The notes: generated from the sequence alone by a model not told the origin. Shown: positions 23,937 through 34,844, numbered from the stretch's first letter. The stretch: 64,000 nucleotides of DNA from Cristatella mucedo (GCA_009760855.2 WPIO01000034.1:535001-599000), one strand, 5' to 3'. Translations and numbers: made by a program.

Positions 23937-23994
23937 CCGTATTCCAGGGGTCGAATTCGCCGTGGATGTGCTTCGCTTCTCCAGCAAACAGCAG
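23937..23994 (+). CDS. Exon F candidate of unidentified gene
   Basis: The acceptor is TTCATCGTCATTAG (ends 23936) with a good pyrimidine tract. The first base C completes the AG of exon E. The reading is RIPGVEFAVDVLRFSSKQQ, ending in phase 0 at CAG before GTGTGA at 23995. This fits exon G, which starts in phase 0. At 58 bases it is too short to stand alone. Its support is the exact phase match on both sides and the protein-like composition. Confidence 0.52.
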
Positions 23995-24269
23995 GTGTGA
24001 GGAGCATTCGTTCTGCGGACTGTGGAAAATGATCCGTTCCATCGAGTTGTGGAGACAGATAGAGGCGACAGTTTTGTGCCTGAGCCGATCCGTGTAGTAG
24101 CTCCACGTTTGGTGCTCTCTGCTGCAAGTCAGTGCAGTCCACTCTCTCCACTGTGCCTGCGGCCCTACACCAGCTGGTGGGCACTGCTAACCAGTTGACA
24201 GATGGGGAATTCTCTCCACTTGCAACTCCTCAAAGCCCCGAGTTACGAAGAATAATATTTGACATTATG

Positions 24270-24295
24270 TACAGCAGCAGCAGCAGCAGCAGCAG
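24270..24295. repeat. (CAG)n trinucleotide repeat
   Basis: About eight CAG units in intron 6 of the unidentified gene. Confidence 0.95.
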
Positions 24296-24337
24296 TGAAC
24301 CAATTCTCTAGGTATTTTATGTAGACTGGAAAAGAAA

Positions 24338-24620
24338 GACACGAGTGGGTGTTACGGCTGAGAGTTTTCTATAGCGCAGTGGAAGCATACACGGCTTTCG
24401 GTGATCTGCGGTAGCCGACAAACTCTGTCGCATGCACTAAGAGAAAGAAAGTTGCATAGCAGAGTCAGGAGGGCAGCCGAGAAAATGAGTAGCACTGGAC
24501 ATAGTAGCACTGGACTGCCGAAAAGAATGTGCAAGAAGTCAGCAGCAGTAGGGTCCATGTCGTTGCGTAAAAGTTGCAAAAGTGGGTCTCGCAGTCTAGA
24601 ACATGCTGAATATAAAAATT
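24338..24620 (+). mobile_element. Unnamed repeat X, copy 2
   Basis: GTGGGTGTTACGGCTGAGAG at 24346, ACACGGCTTTCGGTGATC at 24388 and GCATAGCAGAGTCAGGAGGG near 24455 match copy 1 (21668-21937) in the same order with indels. It has no coding capacity. Confidence 0.65.
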
Positions 24621-24629
24621 CTGTCGCCA

Positions 24630-25110
24630 ATGGTCTGTTATTTTAGAAAATGAGAAGCTAATTTCTCTAACTTTGAAGACTTGAGGGCGCGAGAAAGCTG
24701 AAGTCGGTGCATCAGTTCAGCAGGAATAAAGTAGCCAAGCTGCCCTTGTGGGTCACACGTACAGTTAAGTAGTAGTCGGCATACATTTTGAAACCAATGC
24801 CTGTGGGTCCATATTCCTGTGCAAAAAACATAATCTGAGCACAGCAGAGAGTCGAGAGTTGGAGCTTCAAGAGTGACTTGTTTGTTGAATGCGACCTGGC
24901 CCTAGGATAGTGACATCATGATCGGATAAGAAAATTCGAACCAGACCATCCAGAGCCTGAGACTCCTCTGTTAGACTCATTGCTGTGCTCTTTCGTTCAG
25001 GCAAGATGTTGCGACCAATAGTTTCGAGTGCTGCTGATAGATCGAGCATGACCTGCGTGCTAATATTACCATCGTCATCGTGACCCAGAATCTCATTGGT
25101 CACGCGAAGA
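24630..25110 (-). mobile_element. RT fragment of a second LINE lineage
   Basis: On the minus strand the reading QVMLDLSAALETIGRNIL (from about 25070) matches an RT motif A of LDLSAAFDTIDH type. Further down, near 24780, GFKMYADYYLTV is a decayed YADD box. The sequence around these motifs differs from the common LINE, with unlike words between the motifs, so it probably belongs to another CR1-like family. Substitutions in the catalytic motifs and stops show it is dead. Confidence 0.55.
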
Positions 25111-26405
25111 GGAGAGCATTTTCATTGGCATGGCATCACTTGATTCCTGAATAAAATTCTAGTGGTAAATTATTCTTGTTGGTGAGCTCAACAAGCCAAT
25201 TAATGCCTATTTTTTCGAAAATCTTTGAGTAATAAGCAATTCGAGAGACTAGGTGACAATTTTCGGAAACCTCAGAATCCGACCATGCTTTTTCAATTCT
25301 CAAACGAACGACTGCCGGTTGAACGACGCTGGAACGACCCTTTTCTTTTTAGTGAAACATTAAAAACAAGGGTTCTGGCTTGTTTAGAAGGGCTTGTTTT
25401 GACCTTTATTACGGTACCTATCTATCTACAGAAACCATCAGAATACCATGGAAATTTTCCCTTCTGGGTGTCGGAGGTTGCAACTCAATGCTTGCATTAT
25501 GTGAAAGTGGTGCACGGAGGCACGGAGTGTTTGGGTTTTCCATCTTATGATGATCATTAAAGAATTGGGCATTTCACCTGAAGTATTTACTCGGGTTACC
25601 TTCAACTGCTGTACATCATCAGATGTTGTGGTAACAATGTACTGATATGTGGCATCGTCAGATCCTGTTGAAAGAATTATCACTTCGTTGTCTTTTTGCA
25701 CCGATTCATGCATGCCCTTGTGAGGCTACAAGATGCAGGAAGGATGGATTGCATAGTTATCCATAAAATAGCGCTGCATATAGTTTCCAGCCTCGTGTTT
25801 CTGCCCCTGTATTGTCCGGATTGGATGTCTGTGTACATCTGTCAATGAGCGAAAATACGTTCGTTTAGCTTTAGAATATATTAGCATTTAAAACCTCCAC
25901 GAGCATCCAAACGCATCCAGAGCCTGCTTCCTGGAGCTAAAGCTAATGGAAAAATGCCTATTCTCGACTGCAATACTTGGATTGTCAAAAAATGTGCATT
26001 CGCAACCTCGGTTCCTCGTAAGTTTTTCGGTCTTTTAAAGACATACCCCTATATACTGCAGAGATGTTTCTCTCCTACGGACCCTGTCACTGTCCAGCAC
26101 TCGGGCAATCGTTCGTCCTAATCTGTACAATCAATTCAATAATGTGTGTGTATAGCAACGCTCCTGCAGGACTCTCCTTCTTGCAGATTGCCCTCTCCTC
26201 TGCCGTCTTCTCCAGCCATCGTTGACTTCTACTTCGTTATTGAGTATTTCATTGACTGCTATTCTAATTCAGCACAGGTTTTGCCCTTCTTCTCTTTTTG
26301 CACCCAATGCTTGTTGCTGTCAGCTGTGATCCTTACGTGTAGCTGCACCTAAACACCTTCACTGGTTGCACTTGCAAGCCATTTCTGATGTTACTATATT
26401 TGTAG

Positions 26406-27065
26406 AAGAAAGCTGGTATTTCCCCGGGTGCACACTTTGCTCCGGCTGCTGTCCTCAAGACGAGTCGGCGGCCAGGTGCAGCTCAATATTCCGTCAGTGC
26501 ATCTTCAAGTAAAAGCGCCTCGAATGGGGATGCATTGCAGATCGTGTCCCGCAGAGTCGTTCAGCATGCTCATGCCCGCATGCCTTTCGTGGCCAATAGC
26601 CAGCAGAGTAGTGAAATCAGGACGACCGACGAAGCAAATGCCACGTCGAAGACCTTCCAAACAAAAAGAAATGTACCTGCATCAGCCGATCGGCCCAGCG
26701 ATGGCCAGCTGGGTAATGCCGGTGACATATCAGACGATGGCCTTGGCGTCAGATTATTCAATGGAGATACAGGGAGGGCCCACGAAAGCGCCTCGTCCGT
26801 AGACGTGAGGGGCTCCAACCTTGACCCGTCGCACATCGATCATGCTCTACAAGCCATTCGGAGCTCAGGGGGCGAGCAAAAAGATAAAGACATTCCAGTT
26901 GCAATCCCACAGCCTATTGAGGAAGTGGATAGAGAGGATTCACCCGAAATTGCTGCTGCCAACGAGACGCCAATGAGTTCCAGGCTATCAATCCACGTCG
27001 ACGTTGCAGTGCTGCAAGAAGGTGACGACTACAGCCATGCGAGCGATAACGGTGACGATCGCTAA
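26406..27065 (+). CDS. Terminal exon G of unidentified gene
   Basis: The acceptor TTACTATATTTGTAG ends at 26405. The frame AAG AAA GCT is open for 219 codons to TAA at 27063-27065. It begins KKAGISPGAHFAPAAVLKT, then is Ser/Ala/Asp/Asn-rich and looks disordered, and ends with an acidic tail (VAVLQEGDDYSHASDNGDDR). Long open reading in AT/GC-neutral DNA outside any repeat makes coding likely. Frame +1 holds a shadow frame. No domain is recognised. No AATAAA was seen in the next few hundred bases. Confidence 0.68.
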   Translation, partial: KKAGISPGAHFAPAAVLKTSRRPGAAQYSVSASSSKSASNGDALQIVSRRVVQHAHARMPFVANSQQSSEIRTTDEANATSKTFQTKRNVPASADRPSDGQLGNAGDISDDGLGVRLFNGDTGRAHESASSVDVRGSNLDPSHIDHALQAIRSSGGEQKDKDIPVAIPQPIEEVDREDSPEIAAANETPMSSRLSIHVDVAVLQEGDDYSHASDNGDDR

Positions 27066-27343
27066 AAAGATATCTCGTAGTTGTGTTCAGTTGTTAAATT
27101 AGTGAAAACCCTCATCTCTCAGTTGGCACGATGTGCACATTCAGCTAGTTTTTCTTTTGATCACCGCAGGGCACTGTGTGCGTTACTGCTCCACTCTTGG
27201 TGGCATTGTCGTGAGAGACAAGTGCTCTAATGTTTCCATATGTTTGCTCACGTTTCTGTAGAAACTCTTCCATTTTTTTACAGACGAGTGTTTTCACGTG
27301 ATCTGGTTTACGTGTGCCAATATATTGGCTATGCCTCGATACA

Positions 27344-27347
<4 letters not shown>

Positions 27348-27403
<56 letters not shown>
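27348..27403. repeat. (CT)n microsatellite
   Basis: About 28 CT units. Confidence 0.97.
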
Positions 27404-27404
<1 letters not shown>

Positions 27405-27547
27405 ACCGGTGCATGTGTTCACTGCTAGTTTGTATGTGCACCGGCTGCATTGTGCTGCATTCTCATTCGGGACCTGTTAGGTTGCAGGCTCCGAGAGGTC
27501 AATAGTGTTTGCAAGAATAGCGTTTACAGTATAAAGGATTTCTGACT

Positions 27548-27720
27548 TAGCAGCCACATTTATATAGTGGCCTTAGAGCCCTAATAGCCATCACCACACT
27601 TGTAAATACACGCAATTAGGGACTCCTTTATCGCTTGAAGGCTTCAGGACTCAAAGCCACGACCGAAGTCGTGAAGTACATGGTCACTTGGACAATGGCT
27701 GATTCCTTCAGAGGTAGCTA
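27548..27720 (-). mobile_element. tRNA-derived SINE, family B, minus strand
   Basis: The minus strand carries a B-box-like GCTTTGAGTCCTGAAG, then GTGTGGTGATGGC, and ends ATGTGGCTGCTAAGTCAG. The arrangement matches the copy at 56292 (GTGGTGATAGCC, then GGCTGTTAAATCAG). Diverged. Confidence 0.5.
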
Positions 27721-27760
27721 GACCTTATTCTTGCCTGAGCCAGGCAATGATCGCTCTGGG

Positions 27761-27761
<1 letters not shown>

Positions 27762-27827
<66 letters not shown>
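27762..27827. repeat. (CT)n microsatellite
   Basis: About 33 CT units. Confidence 0.97.
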
Positions 27828-27828
<1 letters not shown>

Positions 27829-28216
27829 GGCCCGCTTTAAGCTATGCTACCGAAGCTATTTGTTGGAGGACTCGCTACTTCATCATCGGTTATCTCGAGC
27901 CGTGGCTTGTGTCACCGAGACTCTATATGGAACTGGGAGCAGTTCTTTCGAATCACCTGTTAAGGCAAAAGCTGCTGAACCGATACCCGAGTGTGTATAT
28001 TTGGTGATATCGAAGCACTATGGAAGATCTTTGCACTGAACCAGATGAGGGTGGAGTGTCTTATGTGCCTTTCTCGGTGATTCCACGGGCTTTTCGAGCG
28101 TGAGACGATTGACAAGGGACACATTTTCAGAAAAAATTGTTCCCAAGATTGTGTCACGCGCATTCTCAATATGAATATGAATAGTTAATCGAGCCTGCAG
28201 AAAGCTTGGTTGGACT

Positions 28217-28252
28217 GCTGCTGCTGCTGCTGCTGCTGCTGCTTCTTCTTCT
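28217..28252. repeat. (CTG)n(CTT)n tract
   Basis: GCTGCTGCTGCTGCTGCTGC followed by TTCTTCTTCTT. Confidence 0.9.
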
Positions 28253-28379
28253 TACGTTCCTTCATTCTCCTGCTCCGCCTACTTATCCAAACTACTTCCA
28301 AATCAGGGTAGGCATCTAGCCACCTGCTCTGTAGACTCGAGTAGCTTTGCTGTGATATCGAACCAACCTCAATTCCTGT

Positions 28380-28650
28380 TAAGACCGAGCCTTTAGTTCG
28401 TATGCTCCTAATGCCTGGAATGTACTCCCAACTGGCATCACGACGTCCTTTGGCTTAACGTTTGAAAAGAAGGTATAATGCACATTTTTTGACAGCATCT
28501 GCTGGGTCCGTAATTTGTTAATTCGGGTGCTGAGTCTGAGCACATCTAAACCAATTGAAACACTTCCCCGAGAGCATATGGAAAGTGTCTAGAAAGAGAT
28601 TCAGCTCTCTGGATGTGCTATACAGATGCCGTTTTATTATTATGATTACT
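28380..28650 (+). mobile_element. Diverged LINE 3' end
   Basis: GAGCCTTTAGTTCGTATGCT reads as the SYAPNAWNVLPTGI part of the LINE ORF. AAGTGTCTAGAAAGAGATTC and TTTTATTATTATG near the end are its 3' UTR and tail. The middle is reduced. Confidence 0.6.
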
Positions 28651-28849
28651 CGGTTAGGCGGCAGCATTACCAATACTGATTGTGCCGGCTGCTACAGTTG
28701 GATGTCTTGGGCAAAGTCATGGTTCGGTTTTTTCTGTGTGCTTTTAGTCGTGTTATTTATTAACCTGACCCCTATCTATTGGCCCGTGAGTATGCAGAGC
28801 TCTCAATATTTACATTTTGGAAACGCTGTACAGGTGGGAAACTAATCTT

Positions 28850-29600
28850 TGCAGCTTTAAAATATATAAGATGTAATGTAATAATATATAATGATAAAGT
28901 ATATAAATAAAGATTCCGTCTGCCAAAGATTTTGGCAAGGCAGCAATGATTGACTCCCTATAACGATACTAACCTACTTGCAAGAGCCGCGAATGTGACT
29001 TTGCACTGCATGACAGTGGGGGAAATATGATAAATAATATGATTATATGATATAATAATTTAAATAATATGATAAATATGACAGTGGGGGAAATAGATGA
29101 GGACTTGTAGAACACCCGTGACAATGCGGAATAAATGAATTGACTTGCGTCTGCTATAGCACGGCAAGGAAGTCTTCACCAATGGTGATGCAGCGCCGTT
29201 AAATAGTGAATCCGGCACCTTAGCAAAAGCGAGAAAGACAAAAGCGGACAAGGCTAGCAACCCCGATTATTGCGCACACGACAAAAGCACGAGAGTATAA
29301 TAATAATGATTTTTTAACCTATCATTCAATAATAGTACCTCCATTTCCACCATGCTTTAATAATGCAATTCACTCTGTGAATCATGGCGGATTTTTAGAA
29401 TGCCTCTCGGTATGCGCCTATTCAACCATCTTTCCTGGAGCGCAGCTCCAGCTGGATGCTGTCTTGATTTTGGACAGAATCTTTGGCGCGAGATACCAAA
29501 ATTTCAATCTTGCAGCATAATACCGTGAGGTCACAAATCTGCGAATGCACGTCAAAATAATCCAATGACTGCCGACCTCTAATGGCGCCATTGATCAACT
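28850..29600. other. AT-rich stretch without a recognised gene
   Basis: AATAAA occurs near 28904, and the word GACAGTGGGGGAAATA is duplicated at 29011 and 29080, about 69 bases apart. The rest is unassigned. No splice-consistent open frame was seen. Confidence 0.4.
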
Positions 29601-29615
29601 GCTAGGAAATATATA

Positions 29616-29912
29616 CAGTCACAGCCGCCCATCTGACGACGGTTCAACTTACGAAAATTTGGAGATACGAACTCGGCCGCGGTCACGTAAAAACACGAAC
29701 ATCAAAATGTATTCAAGAAAGCTTTCAAAATCTGAGTTCAGCCAGTAGATTTGACAAAGCCACGCTCAGAAGGGAGGGTAGAATGTCTGAAGTTATGCAT
29801 TGTAGGTACTGAGGGCTTCCTCTTGGGCATCGCATACAGTTCTCAACTTAAGAAAATTTGACTTACAGCTGGTTTTCCGGTCGCAATCTATTTCACAAGT
29901 TGGGGATGACTG
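29616..29912. mobile_element. 297-bp pogo/Tc1-like MITE with TA target duplication
   Basis: The left end is TA-CAGTCACAGCC followed by GACGGTTCAACTTACG. The right end reads inward CAGTCATCCCCAACTTGTG and is followed by TA. Internal AACTTACG and GACTTACAG words resemble the ends of pogo/Tigger-type elements as I know them. There is no transposase. It lies directly at the left edge of the inverted tandem array. Confidence 0.6.
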
Positions 29913-29934
29913 TATATTGGCGCACAAACACTTG

Positions 29935-31690
29935 GGGAGTCAGACAAAAACTGCAACACAGCAGCCATTTCAGCGATAAACGTCGCAACGCTTTGGTTTG
30001 ATTCCAAATTATATAGAATGTTGCTACGGATTTACCTGCCACATTTCATGTAATTGAGCTTTTGTGTTCTCCTGATGTGGCCTCAAATGACCCGGGTAAG
30101 CCAGCCTATTTAATAATAATAATAATAATAATGCACTTGATAAAGCGCCATCAGAGAACTCAATCTTTTTCTAGGCGCTTTACATTTGCTGCAAAGGGAA
30201 ATGCAATTGAATGGTAAGTAAAATCATGCTTGAATAACAAACAAAATGAATAATATGGTTAGGGATGAAATGCACAGAGTCAGCATGCAAATGTGGTTAG
30301 TGGCAGCATGCACAGTGTCAGCACGCATAAGCACATCAAGGACGAATCACAGGGACCCACTAAATGCTGTCCTAAATTGGTGTGTTTTTAGGTTCCTTTT
30401 AAATGTGGTCGGGTCAGGGGATGTTCTGACGCAAGTCGGGAGGGAGTTCCGGGCTTTGGGAGCATATGAACTAAATGCACGGTCTCCAAAGGATTTGAGG
30501 TTTGTACGAGGTATTTGTAGACTGTTGGATTCCGAAAAGCGGGTCGTACGATGCTTGGCCTGATGGGGGAGTATGTCGGAGAGATAGGCTGGAGCCATAA
30601 GAATGAAGGGACCTAAAAGTGAGCGACAAAAGCTTGAAGTCGATGCGTTGCTTGACTGGTAGCCAGTGGAGGTCGGCGAGAAGTGGAGTAATGTGGCAAC
30701 TGCGACGCTCACGACAGACAAGCCTGGCTGCAGAGTTTTGCACCAGCTGCAATCGCCTGATCGCACATGCTGGTAGGCCAGTAAGCAGTGAGTTGCAGAA
30801 GTCGCGACGGGATGTCACGAATGCATGGACCAACTACTTACACGTAATATTCGAACGGTGAAGCAGCTGGAATTTTAGCAAACACATCGCGCAACTGCGG
30901 TTCAATTAAGAATTATAAAGAAAAGTATGCCAAGTTTACTCACCAAATTGTATGTGAGTGCCCTTGTGCAGTCTCACGCTATTGCAACTGATGGGCTCAA
31001 ATGACAGTCCTAAGTAGTCAAACTGCGGTGCAGCTGCCATTGTAACAAAAAGCTTGGCGAAATTGCGGTTTTGATTTCAAGCTATAGCCAGCAATAGTCC
31101 AGTTTAACCCAACAAATTTCATGCGGTTGCGCTTTCGCGATTTTATGGTATGGCCTCCAATGACCTCGTACCGGTCAGCCTCCACTCATAATCGAACTGT
31201 GCTACAGCTGCCATTTCCACAATAGGCGTCATGCAAACGTTCTTTTGATTCCACTGTATAGAAAACGAAGCTATGGGTTCACCTTCACAATTTCACGTAA
31301 CTGCGTATCATCGGCGTTTTCACGCTAAGGCCTCAAATGGTTCCAGCCAGCCAGCCAACTTAAATATTCCATTTGTGAAATAGCTGCCATTTCCACATTA
31401 GGATTTAACGGAACTGCAGTTTTGATTTCACGCTACAGAAAAAATGCATTCTGGGCTTACCCGCAGAATTTCGACCTATTGCCTGAGCGCGTTCTCGTGC
31501 TATTGCCTCAAAAGGCCCGAACTAGTCAGCCTCCATAAATACTGCGATACAGCTGCCATTTCAATAATAGGTGCTGCCAAACTTCGATTTTCATTCCAAA
31601 TTGTAGAAAAACGCGCTCCAGGTTTCCCACCCAACTTCAAGATGTTGGGCCGGCGTGTTGTAACGCTATAGCCTCCAATAGTTGGGGCCA
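29935..31690 (+). repeat. Tandem array of ~170-bp units, arm A
   Basis: Units are recognisable by CAGCTGCCATTTCC at about 29961 (CAGCAGCC variant), 31031, 31205, 31381 and 31550, which gives periods of 174, 176 and 169 bases. Within each unit come, in order, TTTGATTTC, a CTATAGAAAA word, GGTTTACCCACC, CAATTTCATG and GGCCTCCAATGG. The 1070-base gap between the first two markers equals the LINE insertion (30108-30838) plus about two further units. The units are old, with perhaps 70-75 percent mutual identity by eye. Confidence 0.8.
30108..30838 (-). mobile_element. CR1/L2-like LINE inserted in arm A of the array
   Basis: The (AAT)n tail and GCACTTGATAAAGCGCCA are at the left, and the ORF end ([38 protein letters not shown]) runs to about 30833. 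5'-truncated at LVHAFVTS. One frameshift separates the two ORF parts. Short divergence from the copy at 10667 suggests a fairly recent insertion. Confidence 0.88.
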
Positions 31691-32574
31691 TCAGAGGCCA
31701 TAGCAATATTCGGCGTTAGCACAATCGCATGCAATTTGGTGGGTAAACCAAGAACAGTGATTTCCATCACAGCCAATCGAAAACGCAGTTTCACGGCGCC
31801 TATCTATAGATATAGGTAGCTGCATCGCAGTTCGGAAATATAGAGCGGACCGGGCCATTCGATTGAGAATGGGCAGCGCGTATAGCATCAAATTTGGTTG
31901 GTAAACCCGGCTCAATATTAACTATAACATCAAATCAAAACAATAATTGCTCGACGTTTATTTTTCAAACAAAGCTGTATTGCAGTCCAATTGTATATGG
32001 AGGCTGGTTGGTCCGGGACATTGGAAGCCGTTACATAAGAACATCCATGCGCTAGGCCGATACAATTTAGTTAGCTTATATATTACCGATTCAAAACCCA
32101 AGTTTCAGGAAGCCTGTTATGGAAATGGCAGCTGTATAGCAGTTTGGTATTGCATTGCCGCCCGGACCATTGGATGCCACTGCATTAAAGCGCGGCTTAG
32201 AAATTGCACGGGATTTTGAGGATTAACCAATACCACTGGTTTTTACATTATAAAATCAAAACCACTATTGCACGACGCCTATTTTTTAATGGAAGCTGCA
32301 TCCTAGTTCGATTATGTTGGGAGGCTGGCTGACCCAGGCCATTTGGGAGGCCATTTCTTGACAACGAGTTCGTGCAATTGCACGAAACTTTGTGGGTAAA
32401 CCGGGAACAGCGCTTTCAGTAACGTGGAATCAAAACCACAGCTTCTCAAAGCTTATGAAGGATATTGTTTCTGTATTGCAGTTGGAATATGTAGGGACGC
32501 TGACTGACCCACGCCATCAGTTGCCATAAAATCAGAAAGCCCACACGTTATGCTAGGAAGTTTGTTCTAGGAAG

Positions 32575-33212
32575 CTTTACAGCTGGTGCAAAACTCTGCA
32601 GCTAGGCTTGTCTGTCGTGAGCGTCGCAGTTGCCACGTCACACCACTTCTCGCCGACCTGCACTGGCTACCGGTCAAGCAACGCATCGGCTTCAAGGTTT
32701 TGTCGCTCACTTTTAGGTCACTTCATTCTATGGCTCCAGCTTATCTCTCAAATCTACTTACCCCCCAGGCCAAGTATCGTACCACCCGCTTTTCGGAATA
32801 CAACAGTGTACCAATACCTCGTACAAACCTCAAATTCTTTGGAGACCTTGCATTTAGTCGTATGCTGCCAAAGCCTGGAACTCACTCCCGACTTGCGTCA
32901 CGACATCCCCTGACCTGACCACACTTAAAAAGAAATAAAAAACGCACCTATTTAGGACAGCATTTAGTGGGTTCCTTTGATTTGTCCTTTATGTGCTTAT
33001 GCGTGGACACTGTGCATGCTGCCAATAACCACACTTGCATGCTGACCTTGTGCATGTCACCCCTAACCATGTTATTCATGCTGTTCATAAAGCATGATAT
33101 TACTCATCATTCAATCGTGTTTCCCTTTGCTTTGCAGCAAACGTAAAGTGCCTAGAAAGAGATTGAGTTCTCCGACGGCGCTTTATAAAGTGCATTATTA
33201 TTATTATTATTT
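32575..33212 (+). mobile_element. CR1/L2-like LINE 3' fragment in arm B
   Basis: It starts at GGTGCAAAACTCTGCAGC (LVQNSAAR) and includes [12 protein letters not shown] and the full 3' UTR, then ends CTTTATAAAGTGC and (ATT)n near 33212. The ORF is broken by frameshifts. Confidence 0.85.
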
Positions 33213-33231
33213 TATTCGGTAAATCATGAAC

Positions 33232-33346
33232 ACTAATAATAATAATAATAATAATGCACTTGATAAAGTGCCCTCAGAGAACTCAATCTCTTTCTAGATG
33301 CTTTACATTTCCTGCAAAGGGTAACGCAATTGAATGGTGAGTAACA
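33232..33346 (-). mobile_element. LINE 3' tail fragment, opposed to the previous one
   Basis: (AAT)n then GCACTTGATAAAGTGCCC and the 3' UTR up to GAATGGTGAGTAAC. Only about 115 bases remain. Together with the previous LINE it forms a tail-to-tail inverted repeat. Confidence 0.8.
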
Positions 33347-34084
33347 CTGCCTTCTGTATTGCGGAACTAAAACCACAGCTGCCCGACGCCTTTTGTGTAA
33401 ATAAAACCTGTCTCCCAATCGAACTATTTAAGGCTCATATACGGGCTGGGCCAACAGAGACCGTAGCATGAGAACGCGCCAGTGCAATTGCATGCCATTT
33501 TGGTGGGCAAACCCGAAGCACTGTTTTCCATAATAAGAAATCAAAACTTCGCTTGCAAAGCGCTTACTTTGGAAATTATAGCTGTATCGCAGTTTAATTA
33601 TTTAGGTGCTGTCATCTGAGCTACGCCAGGACACTGGAGGGCATGGCCTAAAAACGCGAAAGTGCAATGGCATGAAATCTGGTGGGTAAACGTGGGACAC
33701 TGTTATCTATAGTTTGGAATGTGACCGCAGTTTTGAGAGCAGCTTCATTGCAATTAAAATGTAATAATCTGCTATTTAGGTCGGGCCATTGGAAGCCACC
33801 GGATGAGAGCTCGCAAGGGCAATCCCATCAAATTTACTGGGGTAAACTTGGCACACTCTTGTCCTCCTCTATAATTTTTATAGAAAACCGAAGCTGCACG
33901 AAGGTTTTTTGAAATGGGCAGCTTTATCACCGTTTGAATGTGTAAGTAGGTTTGCTGATCAGGGCCATCCGACACCTCAGCACAAGAAAGTGCAATCGTA
34001 AATTTAGTGAGCAATCCCGTAACACCATTCTGAATCATTTGCAATGAAAACGCCGTGTTTCGGGGTTTTATATGGAAGTGAAAT

Positions 34085-34235
34085 CGTTGGTTTGGTAGCG
34101 TAATGCAGTTATTTGTGAGACTATAGCAGCTGTCGCGCGATAGCAGTAGTCAATACAACATTGCCCGTTGAGGACTCGAACCCACGATCTCAGTCGTGAA
34201 GTTGGAGTGCACTTACCCCAAGGTTAAGATCCAGG
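34085..34235 (-). mobile_element. tRNA-derived SINE, minus strand
   Basis: The plus strand shows GGACTCGAACCCACGATCTC at 34172, the reverse complement of a B box with a D-arm-like partner TTACCCCAAGGTTAAGA further right. On the minus strand this reads like a tRNA head followed by a body. No matching acceptor stem, so not a tRNA gene. It borders the right end of the inverted array. Confidence 0.5.
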
Positions 34236-34844
34236 AGGTATGCTGACATAATTACGAATGAAGTAAAGAGAGTTTATCGAACTCGTTAATTAACCATTTT
34301 CGGCACCATAATCTATATTTAATTGTATTTAAATTTAATCTTTCTAAACATGTTATACATTATTGCTATACAATTAAAAACCATGATAATTGGTCAACAG
34401 AATCTTGCCAAAAACTCCGCTTCTGATAGTCCGTTGAAGTCGGTTGGTAATTGATACCCTTAAGGAAATTATATTTCGAGCAGTATCCAAATAGAATGCT
34501 GACGCCTGATTTGCCGAAGCATCATTAAGGAAATGTCGCAAGCCACCACCACAATTTAAGTACAACAACGTGTGCTATTGGCATGTGAACAAATTCTAAG
34601 CCTAATTTGCCACGGTATAAATTAACCCTTCAAGGCATACATTACACAAACTTTACAGGTTTTCCATTTTTGTCACTTCACTTTGGCCACTGTTTGTTTT
34701 CACCTAATTCGGTGCAGGCAGTGGCACGTGCTTGCAAGTTTAACTTAAAAAACTAGCATTTGCTAGAGTTGCTTCTTTTGGCAATAAACTTCGTTTGGTT
34801 TTCCGAATGCAGTGCGAGAATCGCGAGAATACGAGACTATTTAT

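Larger units (their letters stand above)
31691..34110 (-). repeat. Tandem array of ~170-bp units, arm B (inverted)
   Basis: The same unit as arm A is present in reverse complement. Marker GGAAATGGCAGCTG and variants lie near 31815, 31971, 32122, 32291 and 32465, then after LINE insertions near 33403, 33576, 33742, 33915 and 34070. Spacing is 155-175 bases. GGTGGGTAAACC and CATGAAATTTGGTGGG-like words recur in each. The orientation switch is at about 31.69 kb, where GCCTCCAATAG and ATCAGAGGCC face each other. Confidence 0.8.

Noticed and set aside
23344-24000. 218-residue plus-strand frame with Glu runs
   Set aside because: Starts from a GAG/GAA repeat, has no ATG context, and only its last 58 bases (exon F) are supported by phase and splice sites.
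25225-25713. Plus-strand 111-residue and minus-strand 91-residue frames
   Set aside because: They overlap on opposite strands, neither has a recognised motif or splice support; left unassigned.
31031-31700. CRISPR array or short-spaced repeat array
   Set aside because: The unit is ~170 bases, diverged throughout with no constant repeat and variable spacer pattern, and the DNA is eukaryotic.
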